Assembly: GCF_004343585.1 (NCBI RefSeq)
Contig: NZ_SLYW01000014.1
Coordinates: 17,595 to 81,594 of the forward strand
Direction: 5' to 3'
Length of the DNA: 64,000 bases
From: Neorhizobium sp. JUb45
Lineage (GTDB): Bacteria > Pseudomonadota > Alphaproteobacteria > Rhizobiales > Rhizobiaceae
Positions 1-8,797 of this stretch are shown here, one piece after another. Below the pieces are notes generated by a model. The model did no database searches. It was not told the DNA's origin and saw nothing but the letters and a program-made list of their open reading frames with translations. Made by a program: the position numbers and the translations under genes. Position 1 is the stretch's first letter, and every line of letters starts with the position of its first letter.

Positions 1-33
1 GTATGGGAAGCCGCTCGCTTTCATGGCGCTACC

Positions 34-1074
34 TCAACCGGCGACGAGGGCGTCGAACTGGCGGATCCATTCCGCACGGTTCTTGTTGATCGCGGCCCAG
101 TCCGGATAGACGAGCGAGGCCAGCTGTTCGCGCTTTACATAGGCTTCGATGCCTGGCGTCAGTTCTACGTCCTTGTTGGTCGGGAACATTTCGCGTGGCG
201 GCATCTTCAACTGGTCCTGCGCGGCCTTGGAGATCGCGGCATCCATATAGGCATAGGCTGCATCGACATTCTTGGCGCCCTTGGTCAGATGGATATTGAC
301 GGGCGCTGCCGGCGAGCCGGTTTCAGGCTGAACGAACTCCGCCTTGAGCCCAAGAGCCTTGAGCTTGGCGACATTGCCCGTCGAGCACATGAAGACGGCG
401 ATCTCGCCCTGCTGGAACAGTGTCATCTGGTGGTTGGTGCTGGCAACGACACCCTTGATGTGTTCCGGATGGTCTTTGAACAGCTTGAAGACGGCATCCA
501 TGTCGGTCGGGCCGGAGCCAAAAATCTTGGCGATCTCGGTATAGGCCATCACGCCGGTATTGGAGGCAAAGCCGGTCCACGAAACGAGGCCTTTGTAGGC
601 CGGGTTTTCGAAGAGATCGCGATAACCTTTGGGTGCCGGAACGAGATCGGGGTTATAGGCAATGCCGTTGACTTCGACCGTCACGGTCGGGCCGTACTCG
701 CCCTGGAATGCCGGATCGAGCATGCCCCAGTTCTTCAGCTTCGACGGGTCGATCTTCTGGATAAGGTCGTTCTCGACGGCGACGGCCATCTGGCCGGGCG
801 ACATCAGCAGCGTGTCGTAAGGCGGGTTGCCGGGGCTTGCCATGACCTTGGCAAGCTGATCCTGCGCCATGGCCGGGGCAACTGTCAGATCGAAACCGGC
901 CGCCTTGACGAGCGGCGTCAGCACGCTGCGATAACCGTCTTCCCAATTACCCGGAAAGGTCGCGGCAACAGCAGTGCCACCGGCCGCGCGGGCAGCAAAA
1001 GGAACGGTCGCGGCTGCAGCCGCACCGGCGGCAAGCAGTCCGAAATGACGTCGTGTGATGTTGAAGTCTTGCAT
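34..1074 (-). CDS. ABC transporter substrate-binding protein, spermidine/putrescine (PotD) type, Tat-exported
   Basis: Periplasmic binding protein of the family-1 extracellular (polyamine/iron) type, 346 residues. The N-terminus carries a twin-arginine signal (TRRHFGLLAAGAAAAA, cleavage near AARA), so it is probably exported folded. The ATG at 1074 is chosen over an upstream GTG at 1101 because GAGGTG lies 6 nt before it. It follows the ATPase gene by 19 nt and is clearly co-transcribed with it. The permeases expected for this transporter are not here and should lie beyond the left edge. A polyamine or small organic cation substrate is a family-level guess; the ligand cannot be read from the sequence. 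Confidence 0.85.
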   Translation of the reverse strand: MQDFNITRRHFGLLAAGAAAAATVPFAARAAGGTAVAATFPGNWEDGYRSVLTPLVKAAGFDLTVAPAMAQDQLAKVMASPGNPPYDTLLMSPGQMAVAVENDLIQKIDPSKLKNWGMLDPAFQGEYGPTVTVEVNGIAYNPDLVPAPKGYRDLFENPAYKGLVSWTGFASNTGVMAYTEIAKIFGSGPTDMDAVFKLFKDHPEHIKGVVASTNHQMTLFQQGEIAVFMCSTGNVAKLKALGLKAEFVQPETGSPAAPVNIHLTKGAKNVDAAYAYMDAAISKAAQDQLKMPPREMFPTNKDVELTPGIEAYVKREQLASLVYPDWAAINKNRAEWIRQFDALVAG

Positions 1075-1093
1075 CTGTTCACCTCTGTTGTTG

Positions 1094-2209
1094 TTATTCA
1101 CGGAATGCTTCCGGTTCGCTCGGAAAGGCGTGACACCTCATGGTGTCTATCTCGGCAAAGAGCTGTGCTCCCGGCTCGGGAATGAAGGTCGAAGGTCCGC
1201 GGACCTCCGAGGCACGAAGGTTGGTCCCGTCTTCGAGAAGGAGATCATGGACAAGGGTGGGTCCAAGCGGCACTGACACGGTCAGCCTCGCCGGCAGCGC
1301 CGATGCGCTCGGCGTCGCAGACAGGCGAACGTCCTCCGGACGGAAGGTAATCGTGACCGTGGAGCCCGTGGTAAAATTCAGGCGGCGCGGCAGAACGAGA
1401 GCCTTGCCATTGGTAAGCGCGATCGTGGTTGCCTCAGCCTCCAGGCGGTCCACTTTCCCATGCAGCACATTGGCCTGTCCGATGAACGTATTGACGAACA
1501 ACGTTTTCGGCCGGTCATATACGGCCATCGGCGTGTCGATCTGTTCGACATTGCCTTTGTTCATCAGCACGAGACGGCCGGCGAGGCTCTGCGCCTCTTC
1601 CTGGTCATGGGTAACGATCAGCGTGGTAATGCCGAGCGTCTTCTGCAGATGAAGCAGTTCGACCTGCAGGTCGAAACGCAGCGCCCGGTCCAAGGCACCG
1701 AAGGGCTCGTCGAGAAGCAGAAGCGAAGGGCGGCCTGCGATCGCGCGGGCCACCGCCACGCGCTGCTGCTGGCCGCCGGAAAGCTCGCGCGGCAGCCGGT
1801 TGCCAAAACCCTTCAACTGCACAAGCGAGAGCATTTCTTCCACCCGCTCACGACGCTCGGTGCGCGCCACCTTTTGGCAGGCGAGCGGATAGGCGATGTT
1901 CTCGGCCACCGTCAGGTGTGGGAACAGCGCGTAGTTCTGGAACACCATGCCGATACCACGCGCACGGGCCGAGACATTGGCAAGATCCTGGCCGCCAAGC
2001 TGGATCAACCCGCTTTTCGGCTGGATTAGGCCGGCAATGGCGCGCAGCACCGTCGACTTGCCGCACCCGCTCGGCCCCAGAAGCGCAACGATCTCGCCCG
2101 CCTTTATCTCGAAAGAAATGTCGCTGATCGCATTCTGCCCGCCATAACTATGGGTCAGGCCACGAACGCTTAGCTCTCTGCCTTCTGCTGCATTCGAAGC
2201 CTGCGGCAT
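1094..2209 (-). CDS. ABC transporter ATP-binding protein, PotA-like with TOBE domain
   Basis: Cytoplasmic ATPase subunit of a polyamine/iron/2-aminophosphonate-type importer, 371 residues. Walker A GPSGCGKST is at about 45-53, the LSGGQ signature at about 143-147, and Walker B LLLLDEP at about 163-169. A C-terminal TOBE-type region occupies roughly 280-360, as in PotA. The ATG at 2209 is preferred because AGGGGA sits 8 nt upstream; the frame stays open to 2311 without a comparable ribosome site. It is first in the operon, followed by the binding protein. Substrate unknown. Confidence 0.88.
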   Translation of the reverse strand: MPQASNAAEGRELSVRGLTHSYGGQNAISDISFEIKAGEIVALLGPSGCGKSTVLRAIAGLIQPKSGLIQLGGQDLANVSARARGIGMVFQNYALFPHLTVAENIAYPLACQKVARTERRERVEEMLSLVQLKGFGNRLPRELSGGQQQRVAVARAIAGRPSLLLLDEPFGALDRALRFDLQVELLHLQKTLGITTLIVTHDQEEAQSLAGRLVLMNKGNVEQIDTPMAVYDRPKTLFVNTFIGQANVLHGKVDRLEAEATTIALTNGKALVLPRRLNFTTGSTVTITFRPEDVRLSATPSASALPARLTVSVPLGPTLVHDLLLEDGTNLRASEVRGPSTFIPEPGAQLFAEIDTMRCHAFPSEPEAFRE

Positions 2210-2841
2210 GAATATCCCCTCGGGTTGCGCCTGACCTAACGAGAGCATCGCGCTCGCCGGCATCAGGCGGAGATGTGATCGATCGGCAAATTTGAGTTCG
2301 CTCTGGGTCATGGCAAAGGATTTGCAAGCAACGTGCCAACTCTACAATGAGCGCGGTCGAACATGGATCAACCAATTGATTAACATATTAAATTTTTGGT
2401 TTATCTAGTTTCGTATATCCATAATTACGAATCGGCGGCATAACGTAACAATCTATAAATTGTGCATCATTAGCGGCTGAACGATGATTTGATGTGCACC
2501 GATTTCGGCTTGTCAGCGTAGAAATCGTGCCGTTTCACCGCTTTGCGCCACTTGCGCGGATGTGCCATCGATCTCGGGTATGCAAAGGATGAGGAGTAAA
2601 ATCAGTAAATTAGCTAGCGCCAACCGAGTCCGGTCGGCCCTGCGGTAGCTTAAAGGTCATTTTTTCATCAAAGTATGTTCGCACGGATATGCGAAAATTG
2701 GTTCGAATTCCCTTGAATATTTTAGATGAAAAAATATCACATGAAAAACAACAGCATACAGATGCTATATCCAAGGTGGCATGGTGATTGCATCGAACTA
2801 TCCTGAAAATTCACGACGTAGAAATGTGAAAAGGGGTCCGC
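2210..2841. other. AT-rich divergent intergenic region with nested dyads
   Basis: About 630 nt separate the minus-strand ABC operon from the plus-strand amino-acid operon. No credible gene is visible. The half nearest 2842 is much more AT-rich than its surroundings and holds a 10-nt inverted repeat, TTTTTTCATC (2660-2669) against GATGAAAAAA (2725-2734), enclosing a smaller dyad TTCGCA/TGCGAA near 2689-2706. This presumably contains the promoters and operators of both transporters, possibly a target of the GntR regulator encoded at 6024-6773. That link is inference. Confidence 0.4.
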
Positions 2842-3777
2842 ATGCATAGCTTCAAGAAAACTCTCACAGCCGGTCTTGCCGGCATTGCGTTCGCGCTCTT
2901 CGCATCGACTGCACAGGCCGCGGAAGGCGCGCCCGTGAAGATGGTGCCGGATGCGGACGTGGCCCAGCTTCCGGGCATCGCCTTCAATCAGAAACTGGCC
3001 GACAGCCTGCCTGCCGCCATCAAGGACAAGAAGGTCATCAAGGTTGCGACGGACCTGACGCCGCCGATCAGTTTTCAGGATGAAGCCGGCAAGCTCGTCG
3101 GCATCGATGCGGACCTTGCCGCGGCGCTGGGCGTCATTCTCGGCGTCGATATGCAGATGACCAATGTCGGCGCGGGCGCGGCAATCGTTCCGGCCGTGTT
3201 GTCCAAGCGTTTCGACATGACGCTCTCCGGCATCAATGACGACGTGGAGCTGGAAAAGCAGGTCGATGTGATTGACTACATGTATGATGCGACGACCATC
3301 ATGACGACCAAGGGCAATCCCCTCGGAATCAAGAGCATGGAAGACCTCTGCGGCAAGAAGGTTGCCGTGCCGGTCGGCACTTTTCAGAACAGGCTGGTCG
3401 TCGCCGCATCGGCAAAATGCACGACGGCGCCGATCGAGATCATGTCCATCCCGAAAATGCCGGACGTCCTGCAGGCGGTGCGCACGGGTCGCGCCGATGC
3501 AACCGTCAACGGCTACGCAACCAGCGTCTACACGACCGAAAAGCAAACCGGCAAGGGTGTCGGCCTGCAGGCGCTACCGGATGTACGACTTGCCGTCGGT
3601 TATCTCGGCATGTTGGTCTCCAAAGACAATCCGGAACTGCGCGATACGGTGGTCGCCTCACTCCAACATATGGTCGATAGCGGCGCCTATCAGGCGATCA
3701 TGGAAAAATGGAGCCTCGGCCCGCTCGCCGTGAAGACCGTCAAGTTCAACGACGCTGCCTCGATGCCGGTGGACTGA
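2842..3777 (+). CDS. Amino-acid ABC transporter substrate-binding protein (family 3)
   Basis: Periplasmic solute-binding protein of bacterial extracellular family 3, 311 residues, with a Sec signal peptide (about 1-27, ending STAQAA). The domain core begins at VIKVATDLTPPISFQD and keeps the usual 'G-I-D-A-D-L' and 'VPVGT' segments. AAGGGG lies upstream of the ATG. The stop is 3 nt from the permease start, so the pair is translationally coupled. No cognate ATPase is in the operon. Polar amino acids or opine-like ligands are typical of the family; the actual ligand is unknown. Confidence 0.88.
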   Translation: MHSFKKTLTAGLAGIAFALFASTAQAAEGAPVKMVPDADVAQLPGIAFNQKLADSLPAAIKDKKVIKVATDLTPPISFQDEAGKLVGIDADLAAALGVILGVDMQMTNVGAGAAIVPAVLSKRFDMTLSGINDDVELEKQVDVIDYMYDATTIMTTKGNPLGIKSMEDLCGKKVAVPVGTFQNRLVVAASAKCTTAPIEIMSIPKMPDVLQAVRTGRADATVNGYATSVYTTEKQTGKGVGLQALPDVRLAVGYLGMLVSKDNPELRDTVVASLQHMVDSGAYQAIMEKWSLGPLAVKTVKFNDAASMPVD

Positions 3778-3780
3778 GCC

Positions 3781-4635
3781 ATGTCTTTCGCCCAACAGTC
3801 TCTCAGCATGCCAATGGCTCCTCCGATCGGCAAGACAGTTCGGTTCGGGCAGCTCGTGACTGGTGCCGTCGCGATCATCGCGCTGGCTCTCATGCTTCTG
3901 GTCATTGGGCGGAATCAAAGCGTTCAATGGAGTGAAATCCCGCGCTACATGATCGACCCCGTCATTCTCGACGGCGTCGTCCTCACGCTCGAACTAACGG
4001 CCGGCGCCATGGTCGCCGGCATCGTTATCGGTTGCCTCGTCGCCATCATGGCGACCAGCCAGAACGTTGTCCTGAAGGCGATCGCCGTCGCCTTCGTCTG
4101 GTGGTTTCGCGGCGTACCGCTGATCGTCCAGATCTTCTTCTGGTTCAACATCGCGCTCTTCATTCCTGAGATCGGCTTCGGTTCTTGGTCCGTCTCGGTA
4201 AACGACATTGTGACACCCGCCCTTGCAGGCTTTCTGGCGCTCGGCCTGCACGAGGCGGCTAATATGAGCGAGATCATCCGTAGCGGTCTGACAGCCGTGG
4301 ATCGGGGACAGCGCGAAGCCGCATCCTCTTTGGGCCTCAGACCACTCCAGACCCTGCGGACTGTCGTCCTCCCGCAGGCAATCCGTCTCATCGTCCCGCC
4401 GACCGGCAACCAGGCGATCGGCATGCTGAAGGCGAGTGCCATCGTGTCGGTTATCGGCATGCAGGATCTGCTGACACAGGCACAGGCCATCTATGCCCGC
4501 AACTTCCTGGTCATTGAACTCCTCTGCGTCGCATCACTCTGGTACCTCGGCATCACCACAGTCGCCTCGGTGGGCCAGCATTATCTGGAACGGAAACTGG
4601 CACCGAAAGGCCGCTCGAACAGCAATGAGAAGTGA
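3781..4635 (+). CDS. Amino-acid ABC transporter permease (His/Glu/Gln/Arg/opine family)
   Basis: Inner-membrane permease, 284 residues, with an N-terminal cytoplasmic stretch, a first TM near 25-45 and about five more hydrophobic segments. The EAA-type ATPase-contact loop is clear (EAASSLGLRPLQTLRTVVLP, then GNQAIGMLKASA). Length fits single HisM/GlnP-type subunits, which usually work as homodimers or heterodimers. It begins 3 nt after the binding-protein stop. The missing ATPase must be supplied from elsewhere; the PotA-type ATPase at 1094-2209 is from a different transporter class and is an unlikely partner. Confidence 0.88.
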   Translation: MSFAQQSLSMPMAPPIGKTVRFGQLVTGAVAIIALALMLLVIGRNQSVQWSEIPRYMIDPVILDGVVLTLELTAGAMVAGIVIGCLVAIMATSQNVVLKAIAVAFVWWFRGVPLIVQIFFWFNIALFIPEIGFGSWSVSVNDIVTPALAGFLALGLHEAANMSEIIRSGLTAVDRGQREAASSLGLRPLQTLRTVVLPQAIRLIVPPTGNQAIGMLKASAIVSVIGMQDLLTQAQAIYARNFLVIELLCVASLWYLGITTVASVGQHYLERKLAPKGRSNSNEK

Positions 4636-4735
4636 CCATCCGCAGGCCTAAGCGCCGGCCGCAGCTTCAAGAAAATCTAACAAGCAGGGATCGCCATTGC
4701 AGCGCATCCCGTCAGGAAACACTAAGGAGATCATC

Positions 4736-5866
4736 ATGAGACTGGGTATCGATAGCCAAAAACTTCCCGAGTTCCTGAAGCGCGGGCCGCTGGCAAGCCT
4801 CGACCATGTCAAGGAGCTTGGTCTTGGTGGCCTGTTCTTCCCGACCGTTCTCGACATGAGCCCGACGCTCGACAAGGGTGCGCTTCGCGAAATCCGGGCG
4901 AAAGCCGACGAGCTTGGGCTTTACCTCGAAAGCGGTGTCGGCAAGATCAATCCCTATTGCAGCGCCGAGGCTCCGGAATTCCGGGCGATCGGCGACGGCG
5001 ACATCATTCTGGGCTTCACCCGGATGATCGAGGCGAGCGCCGCGATCGGATGCCTCGAACTGTGGATCTCACCGGGCAATTTCAAATCGGAATACCGTGG
5101 CAGGTTGGCAAATGACCGCTTTCGCACGGATGTCACCTGGGACGAGCAGTTGCTGGCCATCGAGAAGATCTTGTTGAAGCTTGCTCCCGTCGCGCGCGCC
5201 AATGGCGTCCACCTCAACATGGAAACCCATGATGAAATCACCTCTTTTGAAATCCTCCGGCTGATCGAGAAAGTTGGCGATGACTGTATCGGCGTCGTGT
5301 TCGACACGGCCAACGGCCTGCAGCGTGGGGAACATCCGGTGTTTGCGGCAAAGCGCGTCGCGCCTTACGTCCGCCAGACGCATATCAAAGACGCCTATGT
5401 CGGCCGAGCATTCGGAGGTCTCGATTTCCAGACCCGCCCGGTCGGCAAGGGTATCGTGGATTTTCCCACGATCCTTCCCATCCTTGCCAAGGCAAATCCG
5501 GATCTAAACCTTTCGCTGGAAGTCGCAGCCTCTGTCGAAGACAAGCCGCGCAAGGCGAATCCGCGCCAATGCATCCAGATCGATGACCCGATCTGGCGCG
5601 CCGCGCATCCGGACCTGAACGCCGAAGAACTGGAGGTCTACATGGCTACGGTGGACACCTTCGAAGCGCGCGTGAAATCCGGCGAGATCCCGGATTGGGA
5701 AGCGTATGAGGCGAGCCAGTACGGCTATCCGACCTACGAGCGCCAATCCTACGGCTATGGTGAGACAGTGACCTTCATCAAGAACTCAGCTCGTTACATC
5801 GAGAGGCTATGCGCGGAGAAGGGCATCGCGCTTTCCCCGTCGACTGCCAAGCGCCACGCTGCATAA
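4736..5866 (+). CDS. Sugar phosphate isomerase/epimerase-like TIM-barrel protein
   Basis: Cytoplasmic AP-endonuclease-2/xylose-isomerase-like TIM barrel, 376 residues. Metal-site segments typical of the family are visible: the Glu of NMETHDE, the Asp of VVFDTANG, the His of THIKDA and the Glu of SLEVAAS. The ATG at 4736 is supported by AAGGAGATCATC just upstream. It lies 100 nt after the permease and probably belongs to the same transcription unit, suggesting that the imported compound is isomerised or epimerised here. Substrate unknown; other barrel-fold hydrolases or isomerases are possible. Confidence 0.75.
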   Translation: MRLGIDSQKLPEFLKRGPLASLDHVKELGLGGLFFPTVLDMSPTLDKGALREIRAKADELGLYLESGVGKINPYCSAEAPEFRAIGDGDIILGFTRMIEASAAIGCLELWISPGNFKSEYRGRLANDRFRTDVTWDEQLLAIEKILLKLAPVARANGVHLNMETHDEITSFEILRLIEKVGDDCIGVVFDTANGLQRGEHPVFAAKRVAPYVRQTHIKDAYVGRAFGGLDFQTRPVGKGIVDFPTILPILAKANPDLNLSLEVAASVEDKPRKANPRQCIQIDDPIWRAAHPDLNAEELEVYMATVDTFEARVKSGEIPDWEAYEASQYGYPTYERQSYGYGETVTFIKNSARYIERLCAEKGIALSPSTAKRHAA

Positions 5867-6023
5867 ACCGGCACTCACCCAGTCTGTGGCGGTACTAGCC
5901 GCCATAGACATCTGATAACGTCTTGACCGGGCGGATTTCTGGCAGACGGCGATATACGCAACAATATTTCTATGAACATAATTAGATCGAGCGGCATGGG
6001 CCGCCATGCATCTGGAGTACCAC

Positions 6024-6773
6024 ATGAAAAGGACGCGCCGTCAAACGACGAAGGCAGCGCCGAAGGCCAACGCCTCGGCTGATGCGGCTGAAAGCGCCAA
6101 TGACGACGTCTCCGAGCGGATTCGCACAACGCTCGCCAATGCCATAGGCGAAGGCGCTCTGAAGCCGGGGACGAAAATCCTCGAAGATGCGATCGCCGAC
6201 CACTTTGGCGTAAGCCGCACCGTCGTTCGCGGCGCCCTCGGCGTCTTGGAGAGTGACCATCTTCTGGAGCGCAAGCGCAACCGCGGTACTTTCGTCGCCG
6301 AACCAGGCATCGAAGAAGCCAAGGCCCTATTCGAGTCACGCCGCAAGATCGAACACGCTATCCTAGATCTCGTCATGGCCCGCGCCACCACCGAGCAACT
6401 AGATGCACTCGAAAAGCTGACCGACGAGGAAGAGCATATCCACCATCACGGCGACGAAAAGTCGAAGACGGTTCTCTCCGGTAAGTTCCATATCGTGCTG
6501 GCGGAACTCGGTGGCAATGCCGTCATGACTGAGATGCTGTCCAAAATCGTCGCCCGCCTGTCTCTGGTCATGGCCCTTTATGAGGAAGAAAAACAGGACG
6601 ATTGCGGCGCTGACCACCACCGCCAGATCGTGACTGCGCTGAAGGCCCAAGATCTGGCAAAAGCACAGCAGTTAATGGACCACCACCTCGCCGATATAGA
6701 AGGTCGGGTGCGCTTGACCGAGGGCCAGGGTGATCGTCATACCTTCTTGGCTGTGCTGGAGAACTTTTCCTGA
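6024..6773 (+). CDS. GntR family transcriptional regulator (FadR/FCD subfamily)
   Basis: DNA-binding regulator, 249 residues. A basic N-terminal tail is followed by the GntR winged helix (about 25-95: LKPGTKILEDAIADHFGVSR, then the wing RNRGTFVAEPG) and a helical FCD ligand-binding domain. That domain has several histidines typical of a metal site (HHH around 140, DHHR near 200, MDHHLADIEGR). The ATG at 6024 is 8 nt after GGAG. It lies downstream of the amino-acid transporter and TIM-barrel genes in the same orientation, and is the likely local regulator of that operon (inference). Confidence 0.87.
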   Translation: MKRTRRQTTKAAPKANASADAAESANDDVSERIRTTLANAIGEGALKPGTKILEDAIADHFGVSRTVVRGALGVLESDHLLERKRNRGTFVAEPGIEEAKALFESRRKIEHAILDLVMARATTEQLDALEKLTDEEEHIHHHGDEKSKTVLSGKFHIVLAELGGNAVMTEMLSKIVARLSLVMALYEEEKQDDCGADHHRQIVTALKAQDLAKAQQLMDHHLADIEGRVRLTEGQGDRHTFLAVLENFS

Positions 6774-6793
6774 CCATTCAGGTCTTGAGCAGG

Positions 6794-6808
6794 TTCGAAC
6801 CTACGACC
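6794..6808 (-). repeat. tRNA T-arm-like degenerate repeat, copy 1
   Basis: On the minus strand this reads GGTCGTAGGTTCGAA, 20 nt past the gntR stop and between convergent genes. The GGTTCGAA core matches the T-loop of tRNAs, but the flanks do not pair into an acceptor stem, so it is not a tRNA. It shares the pattern GGTCG-NN-GGTTC-GA with three other intergenic sites in this window, all on the same strand. Confidence 0.5.
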
Positions 6809-6829
6809 CGCATCACGCCACGAGAAAAT

Positions 6830-8797
6830 CTACTGTCTTCTACTCAGCAAAATCATCAAGAACGGAGCACCTATGAGGGCTGAGACGAGCCCAGCCGGGA
6901 TTTGGTAGGGTGCTACGGCCGTGCGACCGATCAGATCAGCAAGAACCATCAGCCCGCCACCGATCAGCGCGGCGCCCACCATCTGCGGCAGGGCGCGCGT
7001 CAGGCCCGCCTCCCGTGCCAAATGCGGCCCCATAAGGCCGACGAAGGAGAGCGGCCCGACCGTCAGAGTCGCCGCTGCGGTCATCAGTCCGGCAAGGCCG
7101 AAGAGCGCCAGCCTCGAACACGCCAGCGGGATACCCACCGCCGATGACGGCGCGGCCCCGAGCGGCAGGATGTCCAGCCAACGACGTGCAGCCAGGGCAA
7201 GCGCGATCAGCACGGCTCCGATCGCCACCTCAACAGACGCTGTCGTGCCGTCCACCAGGTAGGTGGAGCCGCTCATCCAGCGCATCAGAAGCACCGCCCG
7301 CGGATCCCCGGTTGAGCTCAGCACGCCGACCACCGCATCGACCATCGCACTGAGCGCGATGCCGGCAAGCAGGACCCGTTCCGGGGCGAAGTTGGACCGC
7401 CTGGAACTCAGGAGAATGACGGCGAGGACCATGATGGCGCCGGTGACGGCAAAGGCGAACTGTCCGGCAAAACCCGGCGCGACGGCAAACAGCGCGATCG
7501 CAACGCCGAAGGTCGCGCCGGCGCTGATCCCCAGCACCTCGGGGCTTGCCATCTCGTTGCCTGTCAATCTCTGCAGGATCGACCCGGCAACGCCCAGCAT
7601 CGCCCCGGACCCGAGCGCCGCAAATACCTTCGGTGCGCGGATCGCGAGGATGTCGTGGAGGAATTCGCCGGACAGGACGGTCCAGCCTCCCCCGGGCCCA
7701 CGCCCGACGAAAAGGCTGAGCGCCACGATGACCAACATACCCGCGAGGGCAACCGTTGCTGGAACGCGCGTGCTCCAGCGCCGCTGGCGTTGCCTGACCA
7801 CCGCCTGCTGGATTCGGTGACGCACCTTCAGCCACGGAAGCAGCGCCAGGAGCAGGGGCGATCCGAAGATGGCGGTCACGGCGCCGGTCGGCAGGAAATC
7901 GCCAAGGCCGCCCGCCAGGAGTTGCAGCACGGAGTCGGTGAGGAAGAGAAGTGCAGCACCGATCAGTGGTGACCAGACGATCATCTGGACCGGCCGGCGT
8001 GCGCCGGAAAGCCGCGCCAGGGTCGGCGCGACCAGCCCGATGAAGCCTATGACGCCGACGGCGCTGGTGACGAACGCGGCAAGCGTCACCGCACAGCCGA
8101 CGACGAGGATGCGAAGCCGCGCCAGCTTAACCCCGAGCGAGGATGAACTGCTTTCCCCAAGGTCGAGCAGGGACAGCGGCCTGATCACAAGGGCGCAGAC
8201 GATGGCGACGCCGGCGATCTTCCAGGCAAGCGAGAGCGGAATGACCCAGCTCTGCTGCGCCAGCGAGCCTGCGCCCCAGATGAACAGGCTCGCGAGGTAC
8301 CGCTGGTTGAGATAGGTCAGGATGGCCGATAGTCCGCCGCACCAGAGGCTCACCACCAAGCCTGACAGCACGAGGGAATAGGGCGAGAATCCGCGCCGCG
8401 CGCCGAAGCCGACGACGATGGCGGCAGCCGCCGCACTCCCCAGCAGCGCAACCAGATCGCGGCCGGCACCTAGGAGCCCCGGCATGAAGAGCGAGACCAC
8501 GACCAGCGCGAGATTGGCGCCCGCTGACACGCCGAGCGTCGTCGGGTCGGCCAGCGGGTTTCGCAGCACCTGCTGGAACAGCGCACCCGACAGGGCCAGC
8601 GCCGCGCCGGCGAGCAGCGCCGTGGCCAGCCGCGGCAAGGTCGAATAGTAGAGTACCATCCGCTCGATGTCGTAGCCTGGCTCCACTGTTCCCCAGAGTG
8701 TCGGCTGAATAAGAAACCATGATGCCACGCAGCCGCCGCACAGCAGCAGGAAGACGACGAGGCCAGGTCCGAGATTATCATGACGGAGAGCGATCAT
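6830..8797 (-). CDS. fhuB: Fe3+-siderophore ABC transporter permease, fused FhuB type
   Basis: Double-length inner-membrane permease, 655 residues, made of two FecCD-type halves. Each half repeats the same order of hydrophobic segments (first-half motif LRNPLADPTTLGVSAGANLA, second-half counterpart TGNEMASPEVLGISAGATFG) and ends with a 'GFIGLVAP' or 'SFVGLMGP' block. This fused layout is characteristic of FhuB, which serves hydroxamate siderophores. The ATG at 8797 overlaps the stop of the binding-protein gene (ATGA), giving translational coupling. It is the last gene of the operon. Confidence 0.9.
   Translation of the reverse strand: MIALRHDNLGPGLVVFLLLCGGCVASWFLIQPTLWGTVEPGYDIERMVLYYSTLPRLATALLAGAALALSGALFQQVLRNPLADPTTLGVSAGANLALVVVSLFMPGLLGAGRDLVALLGSAAAAAIVVGFGARRGFSPYSLVLSGLVVSLWCGGLSAILTYLNQRYLASLFIWGAGSLAQQSWVIPLSLAWKIAGVAIVCALVIRPLSLLDLGESSSSSLGVKLARLRILVVGCAVTLAAFVTSAVGVIGFIGLVAPTLARLSGARRPVQMIVWSPLIGAALLFLTDSVLQLLAGGLGDFLPTGAVTAIFGSPLLLALLPWLKVRHRIQQAVVRQRQRRWSTRVPATVALAGMLVIVALSLFVGRGPGGGWTVLSGEFLHDILAIRAPKVFAALGSGAMLGVAGSILQRLTGNEMASPEVLGISAGATFGVAIALFAVAPGFAGQFAFAVTGAIMVLAVILLSSRRSNFAPERVLLAGIALSAMVDAVVGVLSSTGDPRAVLLMRWMSGSTYLVDGTTASVEVAIGAVLIALALAARRWLDILPLGAAPSSAVGIPLACSRLALFGLAGLMTAAATLTVGPLSFVGLMGPHLAREAGLTRALPQMVGAALIGGGLMVLADLIGRTAVAPYQIPAGLVSALIGAPFLMILLSRRQ

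Noticed and set aside
289..1185. Long open frame antisense to the polyamine-type binding protein gene
   Set aside because: It has no recognisable protein and mirrors a well-supported gene; high GC content keeps the antisense frame open.
2737..3546. 269-residue frame antisense to the amino-acid binding protein gene
   Set aside because: His/Arg/Asp-rich composition typical of an antisense shadow, with no ribosome site or known domain.
6794..6808. tRNA gene suggested by the GGTTCGAA T-loop
   Set aside because: No acceptor, D or anticodon stem can be formed around it or around the other three copies, so these are annotated as degenerate repeats only.
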